A stretch of DNA of 64,000 nt from Anaerobacterium chartisolvens (GCF_003337415.1 NZ_QPJT01000002.1:111291-175290); one strand, 5' to 3'; shown: positions 8,367 to 18,014, numbered from the stretch's first letter. The notes: a model not told the origin generated them from the letters alone. Numbers and translations are program-made.

Positions 8367-10034
8367 ATGAGGGTAGATACATTAGTACAAGGCCACGGTA
8401 TAAATGCGGCGGTTCTTTCCAAAATACTTGAACGCTTAAATACAGGCGATATCGTCAGGGCCCAGATACTGGACATGACCTCTAGTGACCTTTTGCTTAA
8501 GCTTTTTGACGGTTCTGAAATATCTGCCTCAGTGGCAGGCGGAAGCGAGAATATCGACGCAAAGCCGGGAGAATTTATCGAGCTTGCCGTTAAAGGCAAA
8601 AATGACAACCAGCTTATACTGGAGCAGCTAAAAAACGGCGAGACGGTGAAAGCAGACCAGACCGCCGGGCTTAAGGCTGTCATTAAAGATCTTGGACTTC
8701 CTGCCAGCGCCAGAAATATGGAGATAGCAAAAGAAATACAGTCCAACAATCTTAGCCTCAACAAGGAAACCTTTGAAAAAATAACCGATGCACTTATGCG
8801 GTTTAAGGATGTCAATGCCGCTAAGGCAGCATTCCTGATAGCAAATAAGCTGGGGATAGAGGAAAAGAACATTAACGCTTTAAAGCAGCTCACCGATTTA
8901 CAGGTTAAGATATCCGGCAGTGTAAGAGAGCTGCTTGTGCAAATAGACAATATTAAGGATGACAATATAATAAAGGATATTGCAGACCGGCTGATTAGCT
9001 TAGACAAGCAGGGGATTCACGCGGCGGTACAGGCAAAAAATGCCTCTGCCAAGGCTTCCAACGCCGACTTGCTTATGAATGCCCTTAACCTCGGGCTTGA
9101 GAGGGAAGCGCCTCAGACGGGCAAAGGCCAGGGGCCGAGCAGCGAGGCGTTAATAAAGCTTATGGATAAGGTAAAGGCGGCAGTCGGGCAGAGCCGGAAT
9201 GTAAACCAAAGTGTGCTGGAAAAAACAATAAGCAGTCTTGATAAGCTTATGGAAGGCACTCGCGGGGCGGAGGCTTCAACGCTTGAAAGGGCAGGCGTGC
9301 TGAAGGACAGCCTTGTGTCGGTGCTTAACGCCTTGAGGAAAGCCGGAGCGCAGAATAAAGAGCTTCAAGGCCATGCCGGTGATAAGACCGGAGGTGGTAT
9401 TAAGCCGGATGAGGGGAGAGAAATTATAAGACAGTCCTTTGAAAGGCTGGCTGTAAAAATTGAACCCGATGGGCTTAAGGGAGAGATAAATGTAAAAAAG
9501 CTGTACAGGGAGCTGCTTGCAAAGCTGGATGTGCTTAAAGATGCTGCGGGGCTTTCAGGGCTTATGCAAAAAAATGAAATAGCAAGCCGCATAGACAATA
9601 TTGAAAACAATATAAGGTTTATGAACCAGCTCAACAACTGCACAACATACATACAGATACCCGTGAGTATGCCGGGAGGTACTGCTACGGGAGAGCTGTA
9701 CGTGCTTAAAAGGGATCCTAAAAGGAAGCGCATTGATCCTGACAACGTTACAATGCTTGTGTCTCTGAACACTGAGAATATAGGCAAAATAGACTCGCTT
9801 ATAGGCGTAAATAAAAAAAATATTACGCTGAGTGTAAGGGCAAGTGACGAAAGGGTAATCGACTTTATAAAGGGCTACCATAAGGATTTATATGAGAGGC
9901 TCTGCGAAAAGGGCTTTAAGCTGGTAGACTTCAAGGTGCGTAAAACAGAGGAGGACCCGCATCTTATGAATGCCGAAAGGGTGGCGGGACGCGAATTGGA
10001 ATTAAACAAAGGGTCTATAGATTTTAGACTGTGA
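8367..10034 (+). CDS. ylqG: FliK-like protein YlqG
   Basis: A 555-residue protein. The N-terminal and middle parts are low-complexity Lys/Ala/Asn-rich helices. The last 130 residues (from about NQLNNCTTYIQIPVSMPGG) follow the flagellar hook-length-control FliK C-terminal pattern: VSLNTENIGKIDSLIGVNKK, SVRASDERVIDFIKG, LYERLCEKGFKLVDFKV. The rnhB-ylqG-ylqH order matches Bacillus subtilis. The ATG at 8367 has AAAGGGGAG; an earlier in-frame start at 8346 does not. No flagellar genes are nearby. Whether it works with flagella, sporulation or another export system is unknown. Confidence 0.75.
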   Translation: MRVDTLVQGHGINAAVLSKILERLNTGDIVRAQILDMTSSDLLLKLFDGSEISASVAGGSENIDAKPGEFIELAVKGKNDNQLILEQLKNGETVKADQTAGLKAVIKDLGLPASARNMEIAKEIQSNNLSLNKETFEKITDALMRFKDVNAAKAAFLIANKLGIEEKNINALKQLTDLQVKISGSVRELLVQIDNIKDDNIIKDIADRLISLDKQGIHAAVQAKNASAKASNADLLMNALNLGLEREAPQTGKGQGPSSEALIKLMDKVKAAVGQSRNVNQSVLEKTISSLDKLMEGTRGAEASTLERAGVLKDSLVSVLNALRKAGAQNKELQGHAGDKTGGGIKPDEGREIIRQSFERLAVKIEPDGLKGEINVKKLYRELLAKLDVLKDAAGLSGLMQKNEIASRIDNIENNIRFMNQLNNCTTYIQIPVSMPGGTATGELYVLKRDPKRKRIDPDNVTMLVSLNTENIGKIDSLIGVNKKNITLSVRASDERVIDFIKGYHKDLYERLCEKGFKLVDFKVRKTEEDPHLMNAERVAGRELELNKGSIDFRL

Positions 10035-10089
10035 ATTTGTTGCAAGCTTTTATTTTTTAAAGCAGGGCTGAATGCATAGAGGGGTTAGA

Positions 10090-10404
10090 ATGAGCACTGA
10101 AAAAATGAGCCGTGATAAGGCAAAAAGGCCCAAACAGGTTGCCGCCTTAAAATATGTCCCCGAAGAGGATCAATCGCCCAGGATTGTGGCTCTGGGCAGT
10201 GGAGAAATAGCCGAGAGGATACTGGAAAAGGCAAAAGAAAATAATGTCCCTGTCTATGAGAATGCCGGGCTTGCGGAGACGCTTAACACCTTAAGCTTAG
10301 GTGACGAGATACCTGCGGAGCTGTATGAGGTCATCGCGGAAATACTTGTGTTCGTAAGCACAATAGACAGAGGGTACGGAGATAAATATGGAAAGTATAA
10401 ATAG
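10090..10404 (+). CDS. ylqH: FlhB C-terminal-domain homologue YlqH
   Basis: A 104-residue protein equivalent to the cytoplasmic domain of FlhB/YscU export-gate proteins without the membrane part: VAALKYVPEEDQSPRIVALGSGEIAERILEKAKENNVPVYENAGLAETL is split over the usual helix-strand order, ending in VIAEILVFVSTIDR. The NPTH self-cleavage motif of FlhB is absent, as in other YlqH proteins. The ATG at 10090 follows GAGGGGTT; an in-frame ATG at 10072 has a weaker site. Its end overlaps the yraN start by 17 bases. Confidence 0.85.
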   Translation: MSTEKMSRDKAKRPKQVAALKYVPEEDQSPRIVALGSGEIAERILEKAKENNVPVYENAGLAETLNTLSLGDEIPAELYEVIAEILVFVSTIDRGYGDKYGKYK

Positions 10405-10750
10405 GTGCGGCCTTGGCAGGATGGGGGAGGAAATAGCCGCCGATTACCTCGGCAGGAATAACTACAGTATACTTGACAGAAACTACAGGGCAGGCAAGCT
10501 GGGTGAGCTGGACATAATAGCGAGGGAGTCGGGCTACATTTGCTTTATAGAGGTTAAGACGAGAAGAAACACTCTTTTCGGAATGCCATCCGAGGCTGTC
10601 GGTTTTAAAAAGAGGAATAACATAAGAAGACTTGCATATGTATATTTGAAGAGTCATAATCTTATGGACTGTGATGTGAGGTTTGATGTTGTAGAGGTAT
10701 TAATTCAAGCCTCGGGTAACAGCATAAATATTATAAAAAACGCATTCTGA
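10388..10750 (+). CDS. yraN: UPF0102 (YraN) endonuclease-fold protein
   Basis: A 120-residue protein with the restriction-endonuclease-like core G-E-x-x-A (GRMGEEIAADYLG), then GELDIIARESGYICFIEVKTRR, i.e. the D...E-x-K metal-binding pattern. The biological role is unsettled; the family is thought to act in DNA processing. It overlaps ylqH and is followed after 16 bases by the dipeptidase gene. Confidence 0.92.
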   Translation: MESINRCGLGRMGEEIAADYLGRNNYSILDRNYRAGKLGELDIIARESGYICFIEVKTRRNTLFGMPSEAVGFKKRNNIRRLAYVYLKSHNLMDCDVRFDVVEVLIQASGNSINIIKNAF

Positions 10751-10766
10751 CGGGGGCAAGGCCGGT

Positions 10767-11705
10767 ATGATATTTGTGGATGCACACTGTGACACCGTAA
10801 CAAGAATAATGGATACGGGCGAGGAGCTTTTTAAAAACACATGCCATATTGATATTGAAAGAATGTCTTGGTACGCCAAACACCTGCAATTCTTTGCCGC
10901 CTTTGTGTCGCCTGAATTCGGGCAGGCCTACGCAATGAGAAGGGCTGTTCAAATTATAGACAAATACTATGAGCAAATTAATATAAATAAGAGCTATATA
11001 ACCCCATGCTTGAATTATGGGGATATTGAGGCTGCGTTTGCACAAGGCAAGGCCGCCGCGCTGCTTTCGATAGAGGGAGGAGACGCGCTGCAGGGTGAGC
11101 TGTCGGCCCTGAGAATGTTTTACAGGCTTGGGGTGAGAAGCATATGCCTTACCTGGAACCACAGGAATGAGATTGCCGACGGGGTGGCTGACGAGGACTC
11201 GGGTGGAGGGCTTACGCCCTTCGGAAGAAGAGTAGTCGGCGAAATGAACAGCTTGGGTATGCTGGTAGATTTGTCTCACATATCTGAAAAGGGATTCTGG
11301 GATGTGATGGATATAACGCAGTCTCCCGTTATAGTATCCCACTCCAATGCAAGGGGGATATGCCGGCACAGGCGAAACCTCCGGGATGATCAGATTTTAG
11401 AGGTGAAGCGTAACGGAGGGGTTATGGGTATAAACCTTTATCCCGTATTTCTCAATGATTCCGGCAGTGCAGGTATGGCTGACATAATAAGACATATAGA
11501 GCATATTGCATCACTGGCGGGAGAGGACAGCATAGGAATAGGCGCGGACTTTGACGGCATAGAGCTTGTGCCGGACGGGATAGACGGGATACAGGATATG
11601 ATAAAAGTATTTAACGAGCTTGCCCGCTTAAATTACACGCAGCAAAGCATAGAAAAGCTTGCAGGAGCCAACTTCATGAGGGTGATACAGCAGGTTTTAG
11701 GGTAA
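10767..11705 (+). CDS. Membrane-dipeptidase family peptidase (M19)
   Basis: A 312-residue zinc dipeptidase of the renal dipeptidase family. Metal ligands are visible in order: DAHCDT (His, Asp), SIEGGD (Glu), DLSHISEKG (His) and VSHSNAR (His), then the substrate region GIGADFDGIE. There is no signal peptide, so it is probably cytoplasmic. Family members cleave dipeptides, often with D-residues. It ends the rbgA-to-yraN gene run. Confidence 0.93.
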   Translation: MIFVDAHCDTVTRIMDTGEELFKNTCHIDIERMSWYAKHLQFFAAFVSPEFGQAYAMRRAVQIIDKYYEQININKSYITPCLNYGDIEAAFAQGKAAALLSIEGGDALQGELSALRMFYRLGVRSICLTWNHRNEIADGVADEDSGGGLTPFGRRVVGEMNSLGMLVDLSHISEKGFWDVMDITQSPVIVSHSNARGICRHRRNLRDDQILEVKRNGGVMGINLYPVFLNDSGSAGMADIIRHIEHIASLAGEDSIGIGADFDGIELVPDGIDGIQDMIKVFNELARLNYTQQSIEKLAGANFMRVIQQVLG

Positions 11706-11769
11706 AGGAAATAGGTTCCCCTCTTTTTTCTTCTGCCTCCGATATGGATTATTATACACTATGATTCAA

Positions 11770-11798
11770 TTGAATTAGTTTGTCCCATAATGTATAAT
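11770..11798 (+). promoter_or_regulatory. Promoter with flanking dyad, upstream of the broken regulator
   Basis: TTGAAT (11770-11775), 17 bases, TATAAT (11793-11798). TATTATACA (11750-11758) and TGTATAATA (11791-11799) form a 9-bp dyad whose right half covers the -10 box. This could be an autoregulatory operator. Confidence 0.55.
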
Positions 11799-11838
11799 AA
11801 TTCAAATTAAACTAATAATATGGAGGTATATAAGACTT

Positions 11839-12628
11839 ATGAATGATTCTAGGCTGGCCAATGAGGTCCTTTTATCCTGGCAAAGATGCATGGCTAAAAA
11901 TCTCTCCACCGAAAATATCCCAAAGGATATGAAACAACGTACAGAAAGCCTTGATGCAAAAAACCAAGCATTGGTGTCGGTGTTTGAGAGAGTAACCGAT
12001 GACATTAAAAACTGTTTTAAGAATCAAAAAATTTTTCGCACTGCTTGATTCTACCGGGGTTGTACTAAGAAAAAAAGGAAGCAAGAGGCTTTTAGAGTAC
12101 TCGGACAGCTCATCTATCCATATAGGAGTATGTCTTGACGAGTCTGCTTCCGGCACCAATTCCATAGCACTGGCAATGAGGCTTAAAAGCAGTATTTACA
12201 CCCTTCCGCACCAGCACTATTGCCTTTTCTTAAAGAAATGGCATATATTCTCGGAGCTTCTGATAATTGATAAAAATACCGAGGGATATCTTTCTTTGTT
12301 CTCTACAGAGCATTTAACAAATGAATTTATTTTAATAACAAAATTACTTGCCTATAAAATTTCAAATGAAACTAAAAATATGAAAAAAAACTATGCCATT
12401 GCAATTAACGGCGGCATTGGTCTTACCCCCAGACAGCTCGGTGTTTTAAAAATGATTGCAAGAGGTGATACAGATATGCTGGTTGCATTAAAAATGGGGA
12501 TAAATGTTGGAACTATCAGATATCACAAAACCAATATATTCAGAAAATTAAAAGTGGAAAGTGCCTTACAGGCAGTGGTTACAGCACTTAAGCTCAGACT
12601 TATATCCTTAAATGATATTGATGCTTAG
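11839..12628 (+). pseudogene. AcoR-like N-domain + LuxR HTH regulator, frameshifted
   Basis: Two overlapping frames together make one regulator of about 260 residues. The first (from ATG 11839, GGAGG upstream) gives NDSRLANEVLLSWQRCMAKN, the signal-domain start typical of AcoR-type regulators, and runs to KNQKIF. The text continues in the +1 frame as FALLDSTGVVLRKKGSK and ends in a LuxR-type HTH (LTPRQLGVLKMIARGDTDM ... GINVGTIRYHKTNIFRKL). The shift falls in the A6T5 run at 12026-12036. The gene may be a recent pseudogene, a phase-variable gene or a sequencing error in a homopolymer. A strong terminator follows. Confidence 0.75.
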
Positions 12629-12645
12629 AATAAGAATATATTTGA

Positions 12646-12699
12646 ATATAAAATAACAGGCATACTGGAGCATGATCCAGTATGCCTGTTATTTTATAT
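12646..12699 (+). terminator. Terminator after the regulator
   Basis: A perfect 24-bp inverted repeat (12646-12669 with 12676-12699) around the loop GCATGA. The right arm ends in TTATTTTATAT. It isolates the regulator from the glycosylation-type cluster downstream. Confidence 0.88.
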
Positions 12700-12816
12700 T
12701 AACTGTACATTAATGCAGTAGATGTTTAAATTCTCTTACATTATACTTATAAACAACATAATAATTCAAATATTTACAAATAAAAGTATAAAAAATAAGA
12801 GGATGTTGATGCTTAA

Positions 12817-13752
12817 ATGAACAAGGAAAATGTTTTATATAGAGATCGTAAGGATAGCAAGGAGGGGGTTCATCCCACCATACCCGACAGCCTTGTATGC
12901 TTTGTACAATTGCTGCGTCCCCGCCAGTGGTCAAAAAACATATTTGTATTTTCGGGGCTGTTATTTTATAACGGAGCTTTCAGCCTCAGTGCGGTAATGA
13001 AATCAATTTTTGCCTTTGTGATGTTCTGCGGTATTTCGAGCTGTGTCTACATCATAAACGACATTGTGGATGCTAAAAGGGACATGCTGCACCCTGTCAA
13101 AAGAAACAGACCCATTCCAAAAGGGAAAATAAGTGTAAAGAATGCTGTTATACTTGTGTTTATATTAAGCACCTCGGTTATTTTGCCGTCCTTTGGGTTT
13201 AACAGCAAGCTGGGCGCAATTATTATTGCCTATTTTATTTTAAACTTGTTATATTCGTTTAAGCTAAAAGAGCTTTTTCTCGTGGATTTAATAATAATTT
13301 CAACAGGCTTTGTTCTAAGATACATTTCGGGAGTAGCAGTACTAAACGCAAATATATATGTATGGTTTTTATTAAGCGTAGCCTTTCTGACATTTTTTCT
13401 GGGACTGAATAAGAGGAAAAAAGAGATGCTTTCTATGCAGGATTGCCCGCATAAGCACAGGAAGGCCTTGGGTGAATACTCCATTGAGTTTATAGATGCC
13501 GCTATACCTATGATAATGGCATGTACTGTGGTCTCGTATATACTCCATATATGGCATGAAATGAGTGCCCAATATATGCTCATTACTGTCCCTGTTGTCA
13601 TGTACGGTATATTGAGATATGAGCAGCTTACAGTGAAAAAGAATTATGGTGAAAGCCCTGAGTTGGTATTGCTTAAGGACAAGGGCATTATTTTTACGGT
13701 GTTGTTATGGGGATTAATATACTTTTTATACAGTATAGCTCTCAAAGTGTAA
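12817..13752 (+). CDS. UbiA-family phosphoribosyl/prenyl transferase
   Basis: A 311-residue membrane protein with about nine hydrophobic helices. LRPRQWSKNIFVFSGLLF (about 33-50) and NDIVDAKRDMLHPVKRNRP (81-99) are the marks of the decaprenyl-phosphate phosphoribosyltransferase branch of UbiA enzymes: the first Asp-rich box NDxxDxxxD binds Mg-diphosphate. Such enzymes move ribose-5-phosphate from PRPP to a polyprenyl phosphate. The second Asp-rich box is less clear. A flippase and an epimerase gene follow, which suggests a lipid-linked pentose or related sugar. The exact acceptor is an inference. Confidence 0.82.
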   Translation: MNKENVLYRDRKDSKEGVHPTIPDSLVCFVQLLRPRQWSKNIFVFSGLLFYNGAFSLSAVMKSIFAFVMFCGISSCVYIINDIVDAKRDMLHPVKRNRPIPKGKISVKNAVILVFILSTSVILPSFGFNSKLGAIIIAYFILNLLYSFKLKELFLVDLIIISTGFVLRYISGVAVLNANIYVWFLLSVAFLTFFLGLNKRKKEMLSMQDCPHKHRKALGEYSIEFIDAAIPMIMACTVVSYILHIWHEMSAQYMLITVPVVMYGILRYEQLTVKKNYGESPELVLLKDKGIIFTVLLWGLIYFLYSIALKV

Positions 13753-13771
13753 AGGCATATGCATATAGGAT

Positions 13772-13973
13772 GCGATAAAGATTTTACAAACATGGAGGAT
13801 ATAATTGCTTACAGAAATTTTTAATAGCAACGTAAGACTCTAAGAGTCTTCAAGACGCCTTGCGGGGAAATGTCTCACGGGTATGTCATCAGGCGCTTTT
13901 CTTAGATGTATTCCTTACGGGTCAAAAAAATTTCTTCCAGCAAGTTATATCCTCCATGTAAAATCTTTATCGC
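13772..13973 (+). repeat. Inverted-repeat element copy 2
   Basis: Full-length copy (202 bp) with perfect 17-base termini. The outer flanks are CATATAGGAT on the left and TACACATACAG on the right. Compared with copy 3 it carries about 15-20 extra bases (a GACTCTAAGAGTC palindrome) between AACG and AAGACGCC, which disturbs the base of the apical stem. The core ends 35 bases before the flippase ATG and would add an in-frame peptide (start GTG/ATG around 13883) if misread as coding. Confidence 0.92.
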
Positions 13974-14008
13974 TACACATACAGCAAAAGAAAGGTACGG
14001 GCGGGTTT

Positions 14009-15322
14009 ATGGGTATGACACAGCAGCTTGTGAAAAGCATCAGTCAAAGGGTTGTAATTTTAATAAGCGACGGAAATATCAAAAAATTCTTCAGCAGCCT
14101 TGGAGTTGTATTTATTTTCAGGTTCACAACCGCGGCCTTAAACATGGTAAGCATTGCGTTGACGGTGCGATATATAGGTGTGGCGGCTATGGGAGATATT
14201 ACAATGGTTCAGAATGCGGGATATTTACTTGTTATCCCTATTGTATCGGGCATAAACTACTCTATAATAAAATATCTTCCTCAGTGCGGCATTAAGGAAA
14301 GAAATGAGTTTATAGTCTCTGCCTTTTTAGCTAACATATCTGTCACAGCGCTTTTAGTGCTTGCCTATATCTCAGCGTCGGAACTGTTTTGTAAAATAAC
14401 CGGCTTTTCAACCGATAAGTGGGTGCTGAGCATTATATTCGCGGCAGCGTTAAACTTCTCAATGGTAATGGAGTCGGTGCTTAGATCTCAAAAAATGTTC
14501 TTTCGACTAAGCTGCCTGAAAATGGTGGGGTCTTTGTTCTTCTTTGCTATTGTGCTGGTATGCGGCTTCATAATGAAAAGCTTTTATTACTTTGTCATTG
14601 CAATGATAATAAACCAGTGTGTGTTTGCAATATTGGCATTTAGAGATATAAAAATAGAGAGAATGGGCTTTTCTATGAAAGCAGTCAGGCTTATTTACAG
14701 CTATGGCGCAATAAACATGGTTAGCTGGATTTTATCGTATGCTTTATTTTCCACCGACATTTTTATTGTCGGCCATTACTGCTCAGCATATGACGTTGGC
14801 CTTTACTCACTTTACCATACTAATGTGAGGAACTTTTTTAACATAATGTTCCATGAGGTTTTTGCTGTGGTGTTCCTTCCCACTATTGCGGAAATTGACA
14901 AAATGAAGGTATATAGAAAAATTATAGGTCTTATTCCCTTGCTGCTTCCTTTTTCGGTGCTTGCCAACGCAGCCTTCAGCATTGTTATGTATTTCATGTA
15001 TGGAGGCACATATGAATTCAATTGGCTATATATAGGAATAGTTTCGATAAGCACAGGATTTCATTCAATTTACTGGATGCTGAATTCTGCATTTACAGTA
15101 GAGGGAAAAAGGGGTGCGGTGCTTTGCCTGTGGGTTGTGGGCGTGCCACTGCCGCTACTGCTGGCGGCTACTGTCTGGATTACAAAAAGCTTCGGCATAA
15201 CGGGAGCTATGGTATCGTCACTTATAGCTCAGTTGGTGCTTATAGGTATGTTCATTCTGACAATAAAACGACTGTACTTAAAATATAATATCAGCGCCAT
15301 GAGTCCTATTGTAAAAGGATAA
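14009..15322 (+). CDS. Polysaccharide flippase (MOP/Wzx-like)
   Basis: A 437-residue protein with about twelve membrane helices in the oligosaccharide-flippase pattern: FRFTTAALNMVSIALTVRYIG, MGDITMVQNAGYLLVIPIVSG, and the middle YGAINMVSWILSYALFSTDIFIVGHY. It should move a lipid-linked saccharide across the membrane. I place the start at ATG 14009, because the 42 residues upstream are translated repeat element, identical to those upstream of the 21167 gene. The site GGTACGGGCGGG is weak. Confidence 0.82.
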   Translation: MGMTQQLVKSISQRVVILISDGNIKKFFSSLGVVFIFRFTTAALNMVSIALTVRYIGVAAMGDITMVQNAGYLLVIPIVSGINYSIIKYLPQCGIKERNEFIVSAFLANISVTALLVLAYISASELFCKITGFSTDKWVLSIIFAAALNFSMVMESVLRSQKMFFRLSCLKMVGSLFFFAIVLVCGFIMKSFYYFVIAMIINQCVFAILAFRDIKIERMGFSMKAVRLIYSYGAINMVSWILSYALFSTDIFIVGHYCSAYDVGLYSLYHTNVRNFFNIMFHEVFAVVFLPTIAEIDKMKVYRKIIGLIPLLLPFSVLANAAFSIVMYFMYGGTYEFNWLYIGIVSISTGFHSIYWMLNSAFTVEGKRGAVLCLWVVGVPLPLLLAATVWITKSFGITGAMVSSLIAQLVLIGMFILTIKRLYLKYNISAMSPIVKG

Positions 15323-15383
15323 TGCAATAATATAATTTTTTTGGCAAAAGGGTTCGTTTAAAATATGTGAGCGGGGTGAAGGG

Positions 15384-16433
15384 ATGAAGAAAAAGGTACT
15401 AATAACGGGAAGCAGCGGGGTTCTGGGGAAAAATTTAGTTGAGTATCTCGAGGCCGGGTACAGTGATTTATATGAGCTTGTGCTTTTTGACATAGCGCAG
15501 GATATGAGGCTGTATTCCCGCTTTAAGGCTTATAGCGGAGATATAAGGAACAGGGGAGAGGTTAACAGGATTATTAAGGGAATTGATATTGTGGTTCATT
15601 GTGCTTCAGCCTCCCCTTCGTATCAGGAAAAGGAGATATATGACATAATAATCAACGGTACGGCAAATTTGCTGGAATGTGCATTTAGCCGCGGAAATGT
15701 TGAAAGGTTTATTTACATATCCTCCACGTCGGTATACGGAGTTCCGGAAAAGGTTCCCGTTTATGAGAGCGATGAGGTTAAGCCTTATGACGCTTATAAC
15801 AAGGGTAAGATAGAGGCTGAAAAGATATGCGGCCAGTGGAGAAAGAGGGGAAAATGCGTCAGCATATTAAGGCCCAGATCCTTTATAGGGCCGCAAAGAC
15901 TGGGAACCTTCGGGATTTTATACGAATGGGCCAGTGAAGGAAGGGGCTTCCCTATGCTGGGGTCGGGGAATAACAAGTATCAGCTGCTTGCGGTGGAGGA
16001 TCTCTGCCAGGCCATTTACCTTGCCATGTCGGCGGAGCGGGAAAAGGCCAATGACCTGTTTAACATAGGCGCCGCGGAGTTTTCCACTATTAAGGAGGAC
16101 TATCAGGCGGTATTGGATGAAGCCGGATATAAAAGGAAAATTATTTGCCTTCCAGCTCTGCCTATGCTGGCCGCTCTTAATATTCTGGAAAAATTAAAGC
16201 TTTCTCCCTTTTATAAAAGGCTCTATATGAAATTAAACAGAGATTATTATGTTTCCATTGATAAAGCCAGAGAGAAATTAGGATACTCTCCTTTGTATTC
16301 TAATCGTGAGGCTTTAATAAGAAATTATCACTGGTATTTAGAAAATGCGGGTAAAAGGGATTATAAAGCAGGAGCCGGAAATAATGCTGTCTGGAACAGG
16401 GGAATTGTAAAGTATGCAAAATATTTTTTCTAA
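15384..16433 (+). CDS. NAD-dependent sugar epimerase/dehydratase (extended SDR)
   Basis: A 349-residue extended short-chain dehydrogenase. The Rossmann motif GSSGVLG (about 8-14) binds NAD(P). The catalytic segment has ISSTSVYG (Ser/Thr) and the YNKGK tyrosine-lysine pair. The substrate is probably a nucleotide sugar or lipid-linked sugar. The start has GCGGGGTGAAGGG before ATG. It closes the first transcription unit of this region, because a strong terminator follows. Confidence 0.85.
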   Translation: MKKKVLITGSSGVLGKNLVEYLEAGYSDLYELVLFDIAQDMRLYSRFKAYSGDIRNRGEVNRIIKGIDIVVHCASASPSYQEKEIYDIIINGTANLLECAFSRGNVERFIYISSTSVYGVPEKVPVYESDEVKPYDAYNKGKIEAEKICGQWRKRGKCVSILRPRSFIGPQRLGTFGILYEWASEGRGFPMLGSGNNKYQLLAVEDLCQAIYLAMSAEREKANDLFNIGAAEFSTIKEDYQAVLDEAGYKRKIICLPALPMLAALNILEKLKLSPFYKRLYMKLNRDYYVSIDKAREKLGYSPLYSNREALIRNYHWYLENAGKRDYKAGAGNNAVWNRGIVKYAKYFF

Positions 16434-16474
16434 ATACGCTATATGGTTTAGGCTTTTGCATATCCGATAACGGA

Positions 16475-16518
16475 GGATGTAAAATAATATCCTCCGGATA
16501 TTATTTTACATCCTTTTT
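16475..16518 (+). terminator. Terminator after the epimerase
   Basis: A perfect 18-bp inverted repeat (16475-16492 with 16496-16513), loop TCC, followed by TTTTT. It separates the UbiA-flippase-epimerase unit from the aminotransferase-led unit. Confidence 0.9.
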
Positions 16519-16562
16519 AGATAGTTTGTATTCTAATTTATATAAGCTGGGAGGAGAATAAC

Positions 16563-17978
16563 ATGCTTACGGTACATAAAACACAACAAAGACTGCTGAC
16601 TATAGAGGATGCGGAGAGGCTGACTCCAAAGGAAACGCTATACCTGTTTAAAAAGCACATCAATCCCAATCTGGGAAAGCTGCTTAATATGCTGGGCTTT
16701 GCGCAATCGCCGCCGGTGCGTGCCAGAGGCACAAGGCTTTACCTTAAGGATGGAACGGAGATTCTTGATATGTCGGGGCATCTGGGTGTAATGAATATCG
16801 GGCATAACCATCCAAGGGTGCTGAAGGCCAGAAGGGAGTGGGCGGAGCAGGAGCAGCTAGAGTTTTGGAAATTTCATCCCTCACCCTATCAGGCTGTGTT
16901 ATGTAATAACCTGGCGCAGATATTTCCTGAGGACTTGGAGGTTGTGTTTTTTTGCAACAGCGGGGCAGAGGCTAACGAAGGCGCATTAAAAATGGCTGAG
17001 AAATATGGAGGGATCGGGAGAGATATTATAGTATATACCGATATTTCCTTCCATGGTAAAACCCATGCCACGTTATCGGTTTCAGGCTCGGAAAAGCACC
17101 AGAATAAGCACTTTAAGCTTCTTCCGGGATGCGTTGAGATTCCATACGGAGATGCCGAGGCATTAGAAAGGGTTATTGCCCAGAATAAAGGAAGAATGAC
17201 TAAATCGAAGGTTTGTGCATTTATAGTGGAGGCGATACGCACAGAGGGAGTGGTTATACCTCCTGAGGGATATTTTCGAAGGGTAAGGGAGATATGCGAC
17301 AGGTATGATGTGGTGCTGATTATGGATGAGGTTTACTCAGGGTTTGGGCGCACGGGAAAAATGTTTGCCTTTGAGCATCATGGAATAAGTCCCGATATAT
17401 GCACCTTTTCAAAGGCTTTCGGAGGAGGAAAGGGCACCTTTGCCGCATACATCGCAAGGCAGGATATTTTCCAGAGGGCATATGGGAGAATAAACGAGGC
17501 CGCTCTGCACTCATCAACCTATAATGGCTATGGGGAAGAGGTGGTATCGGCCATTGAGGCAATCAACATACTTATAGAGGAGAGGCTGGTTGAGGGGGCA
17601 GCCGAAAAAGGAGAGTACTTTTTGCAAAGGCTTAAGGAAGTACAGCAAAAGCATTCCATCGTACAGTATGTTAACGGAGTGGGGCTGCTGCTGTGCGTAC
17701 GCTTTGAAAACGTAGCGTATAAGCTTGCAAAGCTGATCCCCGGCGTCCCTGAGGAGATGTTTGCAAAATTAACGACGGGGGGGATTATAACAGAGCTGTA
17801 TGAAAGACATCATATACTTATTCAAACGCCTCCGCATGACACCAATCAGTTGCTGATATCTCCCCCTCTCGTGATAAGCACGGAGGAGATAGATCGCTTT
17901 ATAGAGGCTCTGGATGACGTTCTGAATATGAACCTCATAGAGATAGCTAAAAAATATATCAAAAGGTATTTCGGGTAA
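16563..17978 (+). CDS. Class III (omega) aminotransferase
   Basis: A 471-residue PLP enzyme. Visible: MNIGHNHPRVLKA, NSGAEANEGALKMA, the PLP-phosphate area DEVYSGFGRTGKMFAFEH and the Schiff-base lysine in DICTFSKAFGGG (about 285). The class moves amino groups from omega- or alpha-amines to keto acids or aldehydes. GGAGGAG precedes the ATG. It opens a unit with a GT2, a radical SAM protein and another GT2, all within a few bases of each other; it may make an amino sugar or amino-alcohol part of a surface glycan. The substrate cannot be read from sequence. Confidence 0.87.
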   Translation: MLTVHKTQQRLLTIEDAERLTPKETLYLFKKHINPNLGKLLNMLGFAQSPPVRARGTRLYLKDGTEILDMSGHLGVMNIGHNHPRVLKARREWAEQEQLEFWKFHPSPYQAVLCNNLAQIFPEDLEVVFFCNSGAEANEGALKMAEKYGGIGRDIIVYTDISFHGKTHATLSVSGSEKHQNKHFKLLPGCVEIPYGDAEALERVIAQNKGRMTKSKVCAFIVEAIRTEGVVIPPEGYFRRVREICDRYDVVLIMDEVYSGFGRTGKMFAFEHHGISPDICTFSKAFGGGKGTFAAYIARQDIFQRAYGRINEAALHSSTYNGYGEEVVSAIEAINILIEERLVEGAAEKGEYFLQRLKEVQQKHSIVQYVNGVGLLLCVRFENVAYKLAKLIPGVPEEMFAKLTTGGIITELYERHHILIQTPPHDTNQLLISPPLVISTEEIDRFIEALDDVLNMNLIEIAKKYIKRYFG

Positions 17979-18014
17979 AAGCATTGCCGTAATTATGGAC
18001 GGGGAGGGACATGG

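Noticed and set aside
13883..14008. Longer N-terminus for the flippase
   Set aside because: The extension is translated repeat element, shared with the unrelated gene at 21167.
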